Assembly: GCA_044339595.1 (NCBI GenBank)
Contig: JBIIVF010000035.1
Span: forward strand, 1 to 19,512
Length of the DNA stretch: 19,512 bases
Source of the DNA: CAZTGZ01 sp044339595
GTDB lineage: Bacteria > Bacteroidota > Bacteroidia > NS11-12g > UBA9320
Direction: 5' to 3'
The position numbers and the translations under genes were made by a program. Shown here in pieces: positions 1 to 6,453 of this stretch (position 1 is the stretch's first letter; each line of letters opens with the position of its first letter). The notes under the pieces were generated by a model. The model was not told where the DNA came from. It saw nothing but the letters and a program-made list of their open reading frames with translations, and searched no databases.

Positions 1-19
1 CGACGAAAGGGGGTCAATT

Positions 20-247
20 TCAGCGTTTTTTCCAACCCTGTTCAACAAACACCTTTGGAATCCTGAAATTTACATCCAATTGATGGGTCTTATTGATACC
101 ATCAAACGACACCTTTGAAAGGTATAAATTCTAAGGTAAGAGATCCTTTTTCTTTTGTTCAGTCAATGCGTAGAGGCTTTTCCGAAGTAGTAAGCGGAAA
201 TAATTCAGCATTGCGATCTGGTCGGATGTGTATTTAATTGTGTACAT
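20..247 (-). pseudogene. Degenerate short reading frame, unrecognised
   Basis: On the minus strand a frame opens at an ATG (245-247), runs 38 codons to a TAG at 131-133, and continues in the same frame for another 34 codons to a TGA at 20-22. The residues before the stop (Lys/Leu-rich, with LTEQKKKDLL) and after it (FDGINKTHQLDVNFRIPKVF) both look like real protein rather than random translation. I read it as the C-terminal end of a decayed gene with an in-frame nonsense codon. The TEQKKK...FDG layout faintly recalls the tail of large serine recombinases of Bacteroidota, but this is not strong enough to name it. Apart from this fragment and the hairpin at 275-297, I see nothing in bases 1-368. 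Confidence 0.25.
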
Positions 248-274
248 AATTCGAAAGACAAGAATCAAATAACA

Positions 275-297
275 CCTGTATTTAATTGAAATACAGG
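275..297. terminator. Hairpin, possible terminator
   Basis: A perfect 9-bp inverted repeat (CCTGTATTT / AAATACAGG) surrounds a 5-nt loop. The bases after it on the plus strand are T-rich but interrupted (CGTTTGTGTTTATTTG), and the minus side is also only moderately T-rich, so it could stop transcription weakly in either direction. It separates the degenerate frame to the left from the DUF4476 gene. Confidence 0.4.
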
Positions 298-350
298 CGT
301 TTGTGTTTATTTGCTGGATGAGGTATTGGATTTGGGCTTTCTTGTCAAAC

Positions 351-360
351 GAAAGGAGGA
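351..360 (+). promoter_or_regulatory. Strong Shine-Dalgarno site
   Basis: GAAAGGAGGA sits about 9 nt before the ATG at 369. It decides the start of the DUF4476 gene. Most other genes in the window lack such a site, as is usual for Bacteroidota. Confidence 0.7.
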
Positions 361-368
361 ACCAAATT

Positions 369-1166
369 ATGAAATCAATCTTTACTTCAATTTTTGTCTT
401 ATTTTTTATCGGAACCTCATCTGCCAATCACGGGCAATCCGGTTCGGTCTTGAACCTGAAACTTTTCGGTCGAGGGGATTTTACAGTGATGTTGGATGAT
501 GCACAGTATCGTTGGGTTGACAACTACTTAGAGGTAGGTGCGCTCAGACCCGGTCAGCACCGACTAAAGGTGGTCGAAACCATCCGGAATTATGGTCCAC
601 GCGGGGCACAGATTATCAGCAAAAGGATCATTTTTAATGGAAAGATTCACATCCCTGCAACTTCAGTGGTATGGGCACGTATCACTCCCGGAATGCAATT
701 GGTCATTGAGTCAGTTCAACCGGTGAGGTTCAACGGACGCAATCTCAGAGGTCAGGATTATGTAAATCCGGGTCTTCAGGGGCGCGGAAATGACAGGTAC
801 ACAGAGCACTATCGGGATGGTCGATATTATGATGACAGAGAAGATCGCGAATACGAAATTGACCGAAGAGGAGATTTTAACAACAGAGATGGGTCAGTCG
901 CTCGTTTCAGTGCACTGAGGCAAACTGTTTCAAGGGCATCTTTTGATAGCGACAAACTACTAATTGCGAGTCAATATGCCCGAACCAACGGCATTTTATC
1001 CAGCGAGGTGGCCGATCTAATGAAGTTGATGTCTTTTGAATCTAACCGACTTGAATTTGCCAAGAATGCTTATGCCCATTGTATCGACAAAGAGAATTAC
1101 TTTCTGGTAAATGAGTCTTTTACCTTTAGCAGCAGCATTCGTCAGCTACACAGTTTTATTTATTAA
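369..1166 (+). CDS. Secreted DUF4476 domain protein
   Basis: A 265-aa protein of unknown function found in Bacteroidota. The N-terminus is a signal peptide (MKSIFTSIFVLFFIGTSSA) ending near residue 19, so the protein is exported. Residues about 25-125 form a beta-rich region containing the pattern LRPGQHRLKVVE, which looks like a PEGA-like surface domain. A charged, Arg/Asp/Tyr-rich linker follows (about 130-180). The last ~90 residues match the DUF4476 pattern: a helical repeat with FDSDKLLIA, SFESNRLEFAKNAY and DKENYFLVNESF. I chose the ATG at 369 over an upstream frame start at 303 because it gives a clean signal peptide and because AAGGAGG lies 9 nt upstream, unusually strong for this phylum. 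Function is unknown; an envelope or stress role is a guess. Confidence 0.85.
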   Translation: MKSIFTSIFVLFFIGTSSANHGQSGSVLNLKLFGRGDFTVMLDDAQYRWVDNYLEVGALRPGQHRLKVVETIRNYGPRGAQIISKRIIFNGKIHIPATSVVWARITPGMQLVIESVQPVRFNGRNLRGQDYVNPGLQGRGNDRYTEHYRDGRYYDDREDREYEIDRRGDFNNRDGSVARFSALRQTVSRASFDSDKLLIASQYARTNGILSSEVADLMKLMSFESNRLEFAKNAYAHCIDKENYFLVNESFTFSSSIRQLHSFIY

Positions 1167-1202
1167 GAGAAAATCTGTTTCTATACTTTGCTTTTGCATA
1201 CG

Positions 1203-1233
1203 GCCGGCTTCTCAGCAATGAGGGCCGGTTTTT
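1203..1233 (+). terminator. Rho-independent terminator after DUF4476 gene
   Basis: CCGGC (1204-1208) pairs with GCCGG (1224-1228), extended across a small internal loop by CTC/GAG, with loop AGCAAT, followed by TTTTT. It lies 37 nt downstream of the DUF4476 stop codon. Confidence 0.75.
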
Positions 1234-1267
1234 CATGACCCAATTACTCAACAATTAAGGCATCCAT

Positions 1268-1297
1268 TTGCATTTCATTTTTTAAATATTATTTTTG
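1268..1297 (+). promoter_or_regulatory. Promoter of tRNA-Gln (TTG-N19-TAnnTTTG)
   Basis: TTG at 1268-1270, exactly 19 nt of spacer, then TATTTTTG at 1290-1297. This matches the primary sigma consensus known for Bacteroides and Flavobacterium (minus-33 TTG, minus-7 TAnnTTTG). Initiation about 5 nt after the element would give a leader of only about 6 nt before the tRNA at 1308. Confidence 0.75.
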
Positions 1298-1307
1298 CAC
1301 TCCTTTT

Positions 1308-1378
1308 TGCCCGATCGTCTAATGGCAGGACAACTGGTTTTGGTCCAGTTTGTGGAGGTTCGAATCCTTCTCGGGCAA
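1308..1378 (+). tRNA. tRNA-Gln (anticodon TTG)
   Basis: The 71-nt cloverleaf can be drawn by eye. The acceptor stem is TGCCCGA / TCGGGCA with discriminator A. The D-stem is GTCT/GGAC, the anticodon stem ACTGG/CCAGT encloses the loop TTTTGGT with anticodon TTG (glutamine, CAA codons), and the T-arm is GGAGG-TTCGAAT-CCTTC. The 3' CCA is not encoded (the next bases are CTT), so it must be added by CCA nucleotidyltransferase. It is a single tRNA gene, not part of a cluster. Confidence 0.95.
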
Positions 1379-1382
1379 CTTC

Positions 1383-1423
1383 ACCGTCTAAAAAACGGTA
1401 AAATTATAGGAGTAAATACTCCT
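1383..1423 (+). terminator. Two small hairpins between tRNA and prs
   Basis: ACCGT (1383-1387) pairs with ACGGT (1395-1399), and AGGAGTA (1408-1414) pairs with TACTCCT (1417-1423). The second is followed by TTAGTTTA, a poor U-tract. Together they may end the tRNA transcript or shape the prs leader; neither is a classical terminator. Confidence 0.35.
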
Positions 1424-1441
1424 TTAGTTTATGATAATCTC

Positions 1442-1449
1442 TAATTTTG
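1442..1449 (+). promoter_or_regulatory. prs: Candidate minus-7 element for prs
   Basis: TAATTTTG fits TAnnTTTG and lies 19 nt before the prs ATG, predicting a leader of about 15 nt. No TTG occurs at the right distance upstream, so support is only partial. Confidence 0.4.
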
Positions 1450-1468
1450 GGGGTGAAAGTAAAACACT

Positions 1469-2440
1469 ATGCCGTCTTTAATTAATAAGGTCAAAATTTT
1501 TTCAGGATCAGCGAGTAACGCGCTGGCTCAAAGAATCGCATCTGCCTATCAGCAGCCTCTTAGTGCACATACCCTCAGTCGTTTCAGTGATGGTGAATTT
1601 CAACCGAGTATAGATGAATCTATCCGCGGGTGTGATGTTTTCTTTGTTCAAAGCACTTATGCCCCGTCAGACAATCTCATGGAATTGATGTTGTTTATAG
1701 ATGCGGCCAAACGGGCCTCTGCACACATGGTTACTGCCGTCATCCCGTATTTCGGATTGGCTCGCCAAGACAGAAAAGACAAACCGAGGGTTCCGATTGG
1801 CGCTAAAATGGTGGCGAATATTCTTACTGCCTCAGGAGCTGATCGTATTATGACCATGGATTTGCACGCTGCGCAGATTCAGGGATTTTTTGACATTCCG
1901 GTTGATCACATGGATTCTTCTGTAATCTTTGTTCCTTATATTAAGTCATTGGGCATCGAAAATTTAATGCTAGCAGCGCCAGATATCGGGGGTTCTAAAA
2001 GAGTGCGTGAGTTTGCCAAAATGTTGAACCTTGATATGGTGATTTGCGATAAGGAAAGAAAAAGAGCCAATGAAGTGGCTTCTATGACCGTAATAGGTGA
2101 TGTAGAGGGCAGACACATTGTGTTGATTGATGATATAGTGGATACCGCAAATACGCTCTGTAAAGCTGCAGATTTGTTGCGTGAAAAAGGTGCACTCAGC
2201 GTGCGTGCAGTTTGCACGCATCCTATATTATCAGGAAATGCCATCGAAAAAGTGGCCAATTCGTCGTTAGAAGAATTGGTTGTGTGTGATACCATCCCGT
2301 TAAAAATTGAACACCCCAAATTGAGGGTGCTATCTGCCGATAAATTGTTTGCCAATGCCATTCGCAACGTATGTGAATATGGCTCTATCAGCTCCTTGTT
2401 TAGCATTGACAGCGCATTCCAATCAAAAATTACATTTTAA
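1469..2440 (+). CDS. prs: Ribose-phosphate pyrophosphokinase (PRPP synthetase)
   Basis: Makes 5-phosphoribosyl-1-pyrophosphate from ribose-5-phosphate and ATP in the cytoplasm, feeding purine, pyrimidine, histidine, tryptophan and NAD synthesis. The 323-aa product is full length. Visible family marks are the N-terminal SGSAS and RFSDGEFQPSIDESIRG segment, the ATP-site ARQDRKDKPR, the divalent-metal signature DLHAAQIQGFFDIPVDH (about residues 131-147), the flexible catalytic loop CDKERKRANEV, and the ribose-5-phosphate loop IDDIVDTANTL. The last carries Asn where DTGGT or DTAGT is more usual. The start at 1469 is preceded by GGGGGTGAAAG. rplY follows 16 nt downstream, a conserved gene order in many bacteria, so the two are very likely cotranscribed. 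Confidence 0.97.
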   Translation: MPSLINKVKIFSGSASNALAQRIASAYQQPLSAHTLSRFSDGEFQPSIDESIRGCDVFFVQSTYAPSDNLMELMLFIDAAKRASAHMVTAVIPYFGLARQDRKDKPRVPIGAKMVANILTASGADRIMTMDLHAAQIQGFFDIPVDHMDSSVIFVPYIKSLGIENLMLAAPDIGGSKRVREFAKMLNLDMVICDKERKRANEVASMTVIGDVEGRHIVLIDDIVDTANTLCKAADLLREKGALSVRAVCTHPILSGNAIEKVANSSLEELVVCDTIPLKIEHPKLRVLSADKLFANAIRNVCEYGSISSLFSIDSAFQSKITF

Positions 2441-2456
2441 TTATTATTTAAATAAC

Positions 2457-3029
2457 ATGAAAACGATCGCGATCAAAGGTGATGCCAGAGAAAATCTGGG
2501 AAAATCAGCCAACAAAACCGTACGCCAAAAAGGCATGGTACCTTGTGTGGTTTATGGAGGTAATGAAGTTCAGCACTTCTCCGTTTATGAAGCTGATTTC
2601 AAAAATCTTGTGTACACTCCCAATGCTTATTTGGTGAGACTCGACATCAATGGACAGCATATGTTGGCCAAGCTACAAGATATTCAATACCACCCGGTAT
2701 CTGAAGCCATTTTGCATGCAGATTTTATGCAAGTGTTTGAAGATAGACCTATCAAAATGGACATTCCGGTTAAAGTTACCGGAAACTCACCGGGCGTTAG
2801 AGCAGGGGGTAAATTGATTGTAAAAATCAAAAAACTTAAAGTTCAGGCCATGGTGAAAGATTTGCCTGAATTCATCACCGCCGACATTAGCAGTCTTGAA
2901 ATTGGAAAAAACATCCGTGTAAAGAGCTTGCAAGGAAACAATTTTACTTTGCTTGATTCACCCGAGAATTCAGTAGTGAGTTGTTCTGCCACCCGTGCGT
3001 CTATTGCAGCCGCAGCTGAAGGCAAATAA
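2457..3029 (+). CDS. rplY: 50S ribosomal protein L25 (Ctc form)
   Basis: The 190-aa product binds 5S rRNA in the large ribosomal subunit. It is the long CTC form: an N-terminal L25 beta-barrel (about 1-90, with GDARENLGKSANKTVRQKG and VPCVVYGG) plus a C-terminal TL5-type domain (about 95-175, with PVKVTGNSPGVRAGGKL and ITADISSLEIGKNIRV). The ATG at 2457 is chosen because the family begins MKTIAIKG; a frame start at 2349 lies inside prs and would add an unrelated sequence. It sits 16 nt after prs and ends in a strong terminator. The peptidyl-tRNA hydrolase gene (pth) that often follows rplY is absent here. Confidence 0.95.
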   Translation: MKTIAIKGDARENLGKSANKTVRQKGMVPCVVYGGNEVQHFSVYEADFKNLVYTPNAYLVRLDINGQHMLAKLQDIQYHPVSEAILHADFMQVFEDRPIKMDIPVKVTGNSPGVRAGGKLIVKIKKLKVQAMVKDLPEFITADISSLEIGKNIRVKSLQGNNFTLLDSPENSVVSCSATRASIAAAAEGK

Positions 3030-3050
3030 AACCTATTCAAATAATGTTGA

Positions 3051-3078
3051 GGCCACCGGATTCCGGTGGCCTTTTTTT
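3051..3078 (+). terminator. Rho-independent terminator of prs-rplY
   Basis: GGCCACCGG / CCGGTGGCC, a perfect 9-bp GC-rich stem with loop ATT, followed by seven T. It lies 21 nt after the rplY stop. Its T-run touches the stop codon (3077-3079) of the convergent epimerase gene. Confidence 0.95.
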
Positions 3079-4093
3079 AGTTAGCAGCATAAGCTGCCTT
3101 GAGTCGATCGGCAATCTCAGAAAGCGTATCTTCTATGGGAGTAAATTTAAAACCCAATTTTTCAATTTTTTCACTGCTAAAAGATTGGTGTTTAATGCTA
3201 CTAGCAGCGCTTTCTCGGGTAATGACCCCCCTTTTCCCGGTTAACCATTCGATGAGTTTAAAATAACGCCAGGCAAAACCAACCATGGCCGGTCCAACTT
3301 GAATCCCAGGTTTTTTATATCCTGCTATTTCTGCAAAACGAAAAAACAGATTTTCAAATCCCCAATTGGTGCCATGCAATAGAAATCGTTCGTTCTGTAT
3401 TCTTTTTTTATGCAGAAAAAGGATTGCTTTGCATACATCTTTGACATCGACAAAGGCATTGGATCCGGTTGAATAGAATGGGAAACCTTTCATGATGTTA
3501 TAAAACAGACGACAGGTGCCTCTTTTCCAGATACCGGGTCCGATGATGATAGAAGGATTGACAATACAGATGTTCAAACCTTCTTCGGCGCCGCGCCAAA
3601 CTTCCATCTCCGCTGCATATTTGCTCAGGCTATAAATAGAAGTCTTTTTGGTTCTTTTCCACTCGGTTTCTTCATCCGCCGGAGAACCATCTATGGTGCT
3701 ACCTATAGCGGCAGTGGAGCTAATATGAAAGAAATCTAGGACGCCTTTTCCCAGACATAAATTGACCAATTGGGCAGTTCCTTCGGCATTAACCTGATAC
3801 AAAAAAGCATGGTCTTTGGCATGGAAAGACACCACAGCGGCGCAATGAAAAACCTTTTCAATTCCCTCCAAAGCATCTTCCATCTCTGCCTGGTGGTTTA
3901 AATCGGCTATGACCCATTCCAGATTTTTCAGATAGTCAACTTTCTCTTTGCCTAAAACTATAGACGATATATAGTCAAATTCATCGGGCCTACTGCTGCT
4001 CCGTTTCATCGCTCTTACGTGATATCCGGCCTGCAATAAATGACACACAAGATGAGCGCCTAAAAAACCGGTTGCACCTGTTACTAAATACAT
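3077..4093 (-). CDS. NAD(P)-dependent epimerase/reductase (extended SDR)
   Basis: A 338-aa cytoplasmic oxidoreductase of the extended short-chain dehydrogenase family, closest in style to dihydroflavonol-4-reductase-like and 3-beta-HSD-like proteins. The Rossmann dinucleotide motif TGATGFLG is at residues 5-12, followed by the NAG-type VFHCAAVVSFH region. The catalytic serine is in HISSTAAIG, the YxxxK pair is in YSLSKYAAE, and NPSIIIGPG follows the active site as usual in this family. The substrate cannot be told from sequence; a nucleotide sugar, a sterol-like ketone or an aldehyde are all possible. It faces rplY convergently with no spacer and shares a 56-bp divergent upstream region with the arginase-fold gene. 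Confidence 0.85.
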   Translation of the reverse strand: MYLVTGATGFLGAHLVCHLLQAGYHVRAMKRSSSRPDEFDYISSIVLGKEKVDYLKNLEWVIADLNHQAEMEDALEGIEKVFHCAAVVSFHAKDHAFLYQVNAEGTAQLVNLCLGKGVLDFFHISSTAAIGSTIDGSPADEETEWKRTKKTSIYSLSKYAAEMEVWRGAEEGLNICIVNPSIIIGPGIWKRGTCRLFYNIMKGFPFYSTGSNAFVDVKDVCKAILFLHKKRIQNERFLLHGTNWGFENLFFRFAEIAGYKKPGIQVGPAMVGFAWRYFKLIEWLTGKRGVITRESAASSIKHQSFSSEKIEKLGFKFTPIEDTLSEIADRLKAAYAAN

Positions 4094-4116
4094 GATTCAG
4101 GAGGCCAAATTAATCT

Positions 4117-4124
4117 TATTTTTG
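4117..4124 (+). promoter_or_regulatory. Candidate minus-7 element for arginase-fold gene
   Basis: TATTTTTG fits TAnnTTTG and lies 25 nt before the ATG at 4150, in the 56-bp divergent intergenic region. No good minus-33 TTG is present. Confidence 0.4.
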
Positions 4125-4149
4125 CCTTTCAAGGTCAATAAAGGCTCAA

Positions 4150-5262
4150 ATGTTTAAAGAATTTGTTGAAGGGGTAAAAGAAGAGGTACAAATACCGGGT
4201 TCTATTTCTGCGGTTATCCAAAGTATGTGGGATGCTGAAGACGAAAGTTGGAAGCAAACCGATTTGATGTTGATAGGCGTACCGGAAGGTCGTTGGTCCG
4301 GCAAAAACGGAGGCAACAGGCTCGGTCCGGATGCCGTTCGAAGAGAGTTTTATAAACTGAAAGTGCATATAAATAATTTGCGTATCGGAGACTTGGGCAA
4401 TATCAAAGCCGGTTTTGAACCCGGTGATACCGGAGCTGCGTTGCACTTTATTTGTGAAGAACTTTTGAAGGAGGGGGTAATTCCCATTGTGATAGGAGGA
4501 GGGATGCCTTTAACGTATTCGATATACAAAGCGTTTGCTCCGGTTGTTAAACAGATGGAAGCTACTTTTGTAACCCCGCATCTTGAGTTGGAGGAGGATA
4601 ATTTTCTGAGACAGATTTGCCTGCATGAGCCGAATTACCTGTTCAACGTCAATGTGCTTGCTTTTCAAAGCTATTATGTGAATCCGGCTTCACTGCAGAC
4701 TTTTGAGAAGATGTATTTTAATGGCCTTAGATTGGGCATGCTCAGAAGCGATATACAGGAAAGTGAACCGGTCATCAGAAATACCCATCTTTTTTGTATT
4801 GATATCGGGGCAGTTAAACAAGCAGATGCACCGGGTAATTATCATAACAATCCAAACGGATTAAGCAGTGAAGAAATATGTCAACTTTGCTGGTATGCCG
4901 GGGTAAGCGATACGGTGCGCAGTTTCGGTCTTTTTGAAATCAATCCGGAATTTGATTATCGAAACCAAACCGCCAAGCTAGGGGCTCAAATGCTTTGGTA
5001 CTTTGTAGATGGTTATGCAAATCGCAAAGGTGATTTACCCGGACTTCATCAGGATTTTTTGAAATACCGGTGTACCATGAATGGCAATAAAGAGGATGTC
5101 ATATTCTTTAAAAGCAAAAAAACAGAGCGTTGGTGGATGCAGTTGGGAGAATCCTTTTCAGATAATGAATTAAAATTGGTTCCCTGCTCTTATGCCGATT
5201 ACCAAATGGCTACCCGTGGCGACATGCCGGATCGATATTGGAAGGCCCTTCAAAAATTATAG
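4150..5262 (+). CDS. Arginase/formimidoylglutamase-fold protein, metal site degenerate
   Basis: A 370-aa protein of the ureohydrolase (arginase) superfamily, in the long Bacteroidota form. Family features are LIGVPEGRWSGKNGGNRLGPDAVRREFYKL near residues 41-70 (the GxxxNxGxxxGPxxiR region), VIGGGMPLTYSIYKA (114-128), VTPHLELEED (141-150), CIDIGAVKQADAPG (216-229), and GLFEINPEFD (260-269). Against classical arginase motifs, GGDH has become GGGM, the DxHxD pattern is T-P-H-L-E, and in SxDxDxxDP only the first Asp survives. Most manganese ligands are therefore missing, and hydrolase activity is doubtful. The family name often used in annotation (formimidoylglutamase) should not be taken as function. 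The C-terminal region (about 300-370), rich in aromatic residues with RWWMQLG and PDRYWKALQKL, is specific to this subgroup. Confidence 0.8.
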   Translation: MFKEFVEGVKEEVQIPGSISAVIQSMWDAEDESWKQTDLMLIGVPEGRWSGKNGGNRLGPDAVRREFYKLKVHINNLRIGDLGNIKAGFEPGDTGAALHFICEELLKEGVIPIVIGGGMPLTYSIYKAFAPVVKQMEATFVTPHLELEEDNFLRQICLHEPNYLFNVNVLAFQSYYVNPASLQTFEKMYFNGLRLGMLRSDIQESEPVIRNTHLFCIDIGAVKQADAPGNYHNNPNGLSSEEICQLCWYAGVSDTVRSFGLFEINPEFDYRNQTAKLGAQMLWYFVDGYANRKGDLPGLHQDFLKYRCTMNGNKEDVIFFKSKKTERWWMQLGESFSDNELKLVPCSYADYQMATRGDMPDRYWKALQKL

Positions 5263-5307
5263 AAAATAAATTCAAAATAATATCGTTTAATCTTTAAACT
5301 AGCATGT

Positions 5308-5430
5308 ATGAAAAAGGTAGTATGGTCTCTTCTTTTATTGGCGGTAACTTCATTAGTGGTGAGTTCATGTGGCAGCAAAAAGGAATGCAGCAGAAGAGGA
5401 AAAATTAAAGTCCCAATGGGGCATATGTAA
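5308..5430 (+). CDS. Small 40-residue lipoprotein
   Basis: A 40-aa open frame beginning MKKVVWSLLLLAV, followed by the lipobox VSSC (Cys21), which is a type II signal peptide. The mature peptide would be only about 20 residues: a lipidated Cys, then GSKKECSRRGKIKVPMGHM, with one further Cys (Cys27) and six Lys/Arg. It is probably anchored in the periplasmic or outer membrane. Short Cys-containing lipoproteins of this shape are common but uncharacterised in Bacteroidota, which supports a real gene. It lies 45 nt after the arginase-fold gene and 26 nt before the Spy-like gene, so it may belong to the same transcript as the latter. Function is unknown. Confidence 0.7.
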   Translation: MKKVVWSLLLLAVTSLVVSSCGSKKECSRRGKIKVPMGHM

Positions 5431-5456
5431 GATGAAAATTCGTGGTTAACAATTTA

Positions 5457-6287
5457 ATGAATAGGAAAATGAAAAATGTGTGGTTGGCAGTATGTTTAGG
5501 TGTTTTTTCTTCATTGGTTTCATATGCGCAACCCAAGGAGGAAATGGCAAAAATGCGATTAGAAAAAATGTCTCAGGAGTTGCAACTTACGGATGATCAA
5601 AAGTTGAAAATCGAGGAGATTAATATCCATTATGGGAACCAGATCAAAGCGCTTAAAAATGCCGAAGGCGAAAATGACGCGGAGTTAAAAAGGTTAAGAA
5701 AAGAAAGGCAGTCTAAGGTAAAGGAAGTTCTGAGCAAGGAGCAAATCGTAAAAATGGATTCCATACGGAAGGAACATAAGAAAAAAGGAGGTGAGGTACG
5801 CAAGGAAATTAATCAGTACAAAAAAGAAGTGATGCTGCCTGTGTTGAAAGTACATCGTTTAGAATTGGAAAAGACATTGACGGATGATGAAAAGAGAATT
5901 ATTACAGATTTACGCAGCCGTCAGTCGATGCTCAGAAAAGAAGCCAAAATGATGAAAAATCATCGGGATGCTCAGGAGGAAAAAGAAAAGTCACAAGGGA
6001 AGGGTAGGGAAGTGATGATACAAAAGCGTCATCAGATGTTTCAAAAAGATTGCAAGGAAAAATTGAAGCCCATTATAGAGGCACATCAGACCGAGTTGAA
6101 TATTATTGAAAGCAATCTTGAGCCTCAAAGAATTGAGTGGGAGGCACATATTAGATCTATTAGAGAGAAACACATGGGTGATTTGCCCGATAAAACTACA
6201 GATGAAAAGATGGCATTAAAAAGAGATGAAATGAAAAAGATTCATTTTTTGCTGCTCGACCCGAATTCCGCCGAAGAAGAGGATTAA
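5457..6287 (+). CDS. Spy/CpxP-like periplasmic coiled-coil protein
   Basis: A 276-aa exported protein. The signal peptide runs to SYAQ, with cleavage before PKEE at about residue 25. The mature part is almost entirely charged amphipathic helix rich in Lys, Glu and Met. Two motifs resemble the LTxxQ element of Spy/CpxP chaperones: LQLTDDQKLKIEEI near residue 43 and KTLTDDEKRIITDLRSRQ near 143, suggesting a duplicated Spy-like unit in a protein about twice the usual length. By analogy it would bind unfolded envelope proteins; this is inference. Starts at 5442 (GTG), 5457 (ATG) and 5469 (ATG) are all possible; 5457 and 5469 both give a good signal peptide. It lies just downstream of the small lipoprotein and ends in a terminator. 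Confidence 0.7.
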   Translation: MNRKMKNVWLAVCLGVFSSLVSYAQPKEEMAKMRLEKMSQELQLTDDQKLKIEEINIHYGNQIKALKNAEGENDAELKRLRKERQSKVKEVLSKEQIVKMDSIRKEHKKKGGEVRKEINQYKKEVMLPVLKVHRLELEKTLTDDEKRIITDLRSRQSMLRKEAKMMKNHRDAQEEKEKSQGKGREVMIQKRHQMFQKDCKEKLKPIIEAHQTELNIIESNLEPQRIEWEAHIRSIREKHMGDLPDKTTDEKMALKRDEMKKIHFLLLDPNSAEEED

Positions 6288-6304
6288 AGAATTTAAGATA
6301 TGAT

Positions 6305-6336
6305 GAGCCGGATAACTTAAATTATTCGGCTTTTTT
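6305..6336 (+). terminator. Rho-independent terminator after Spy-like gene
   Basis: AGCCGGATAA (6306-6315) pairs with TTATTCGGCT (6322-6331) over 10 bp with one G-U pair and loop CTTAAA, then a run of T. It lies 18 nt after the stop codon. Confidence 0.9.
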
Positions 6337-6374
6337 GTTCATAACAAATCGAAATTATTTCATCGGTTCCTGAC

Positions 6375-6398
6375 ATTTGAAGATTGTAATCTTCAAAT
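6375..6398. promoter_or_regulatory. 24-bp palindrome upstream of cvfB-like gene
   Basis: ATTTGAAGATT, then GT, then AATCTTCAAAT: two perfect 11-bp arms around a 2-nt centre. It lies about 70 bp before the likely start codon and about 55 bp before the candidate minus-7 element. A dyad this long with so small a centre fits a dimeric regulator's operator better than a terminator, which would need a loop and T-run. The regulator is unknown. Confidence 0.45.
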
Positions 6399-6453
6399 AC
6401 GTTGAAGGATATAAAAAACCTTTACAACTTAGTGATAATGTTTGTGGTCATGT

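Noticed and set aside
248..427. N-terminal extension of the left-edge minus-strand frame to an ATG at 427.
   Set aside because: This part runs antisense through the signal-peptide region of the DUF4476 gene and across the hairpin at 275-297; it is a shadow frame.
2349..2456. Upstream start for rplY inside prs.
   Set aside because: It would add 36 unrelated residues read out of frame from the prs C-terminal codons; L25 begins at MKTIAIKG.
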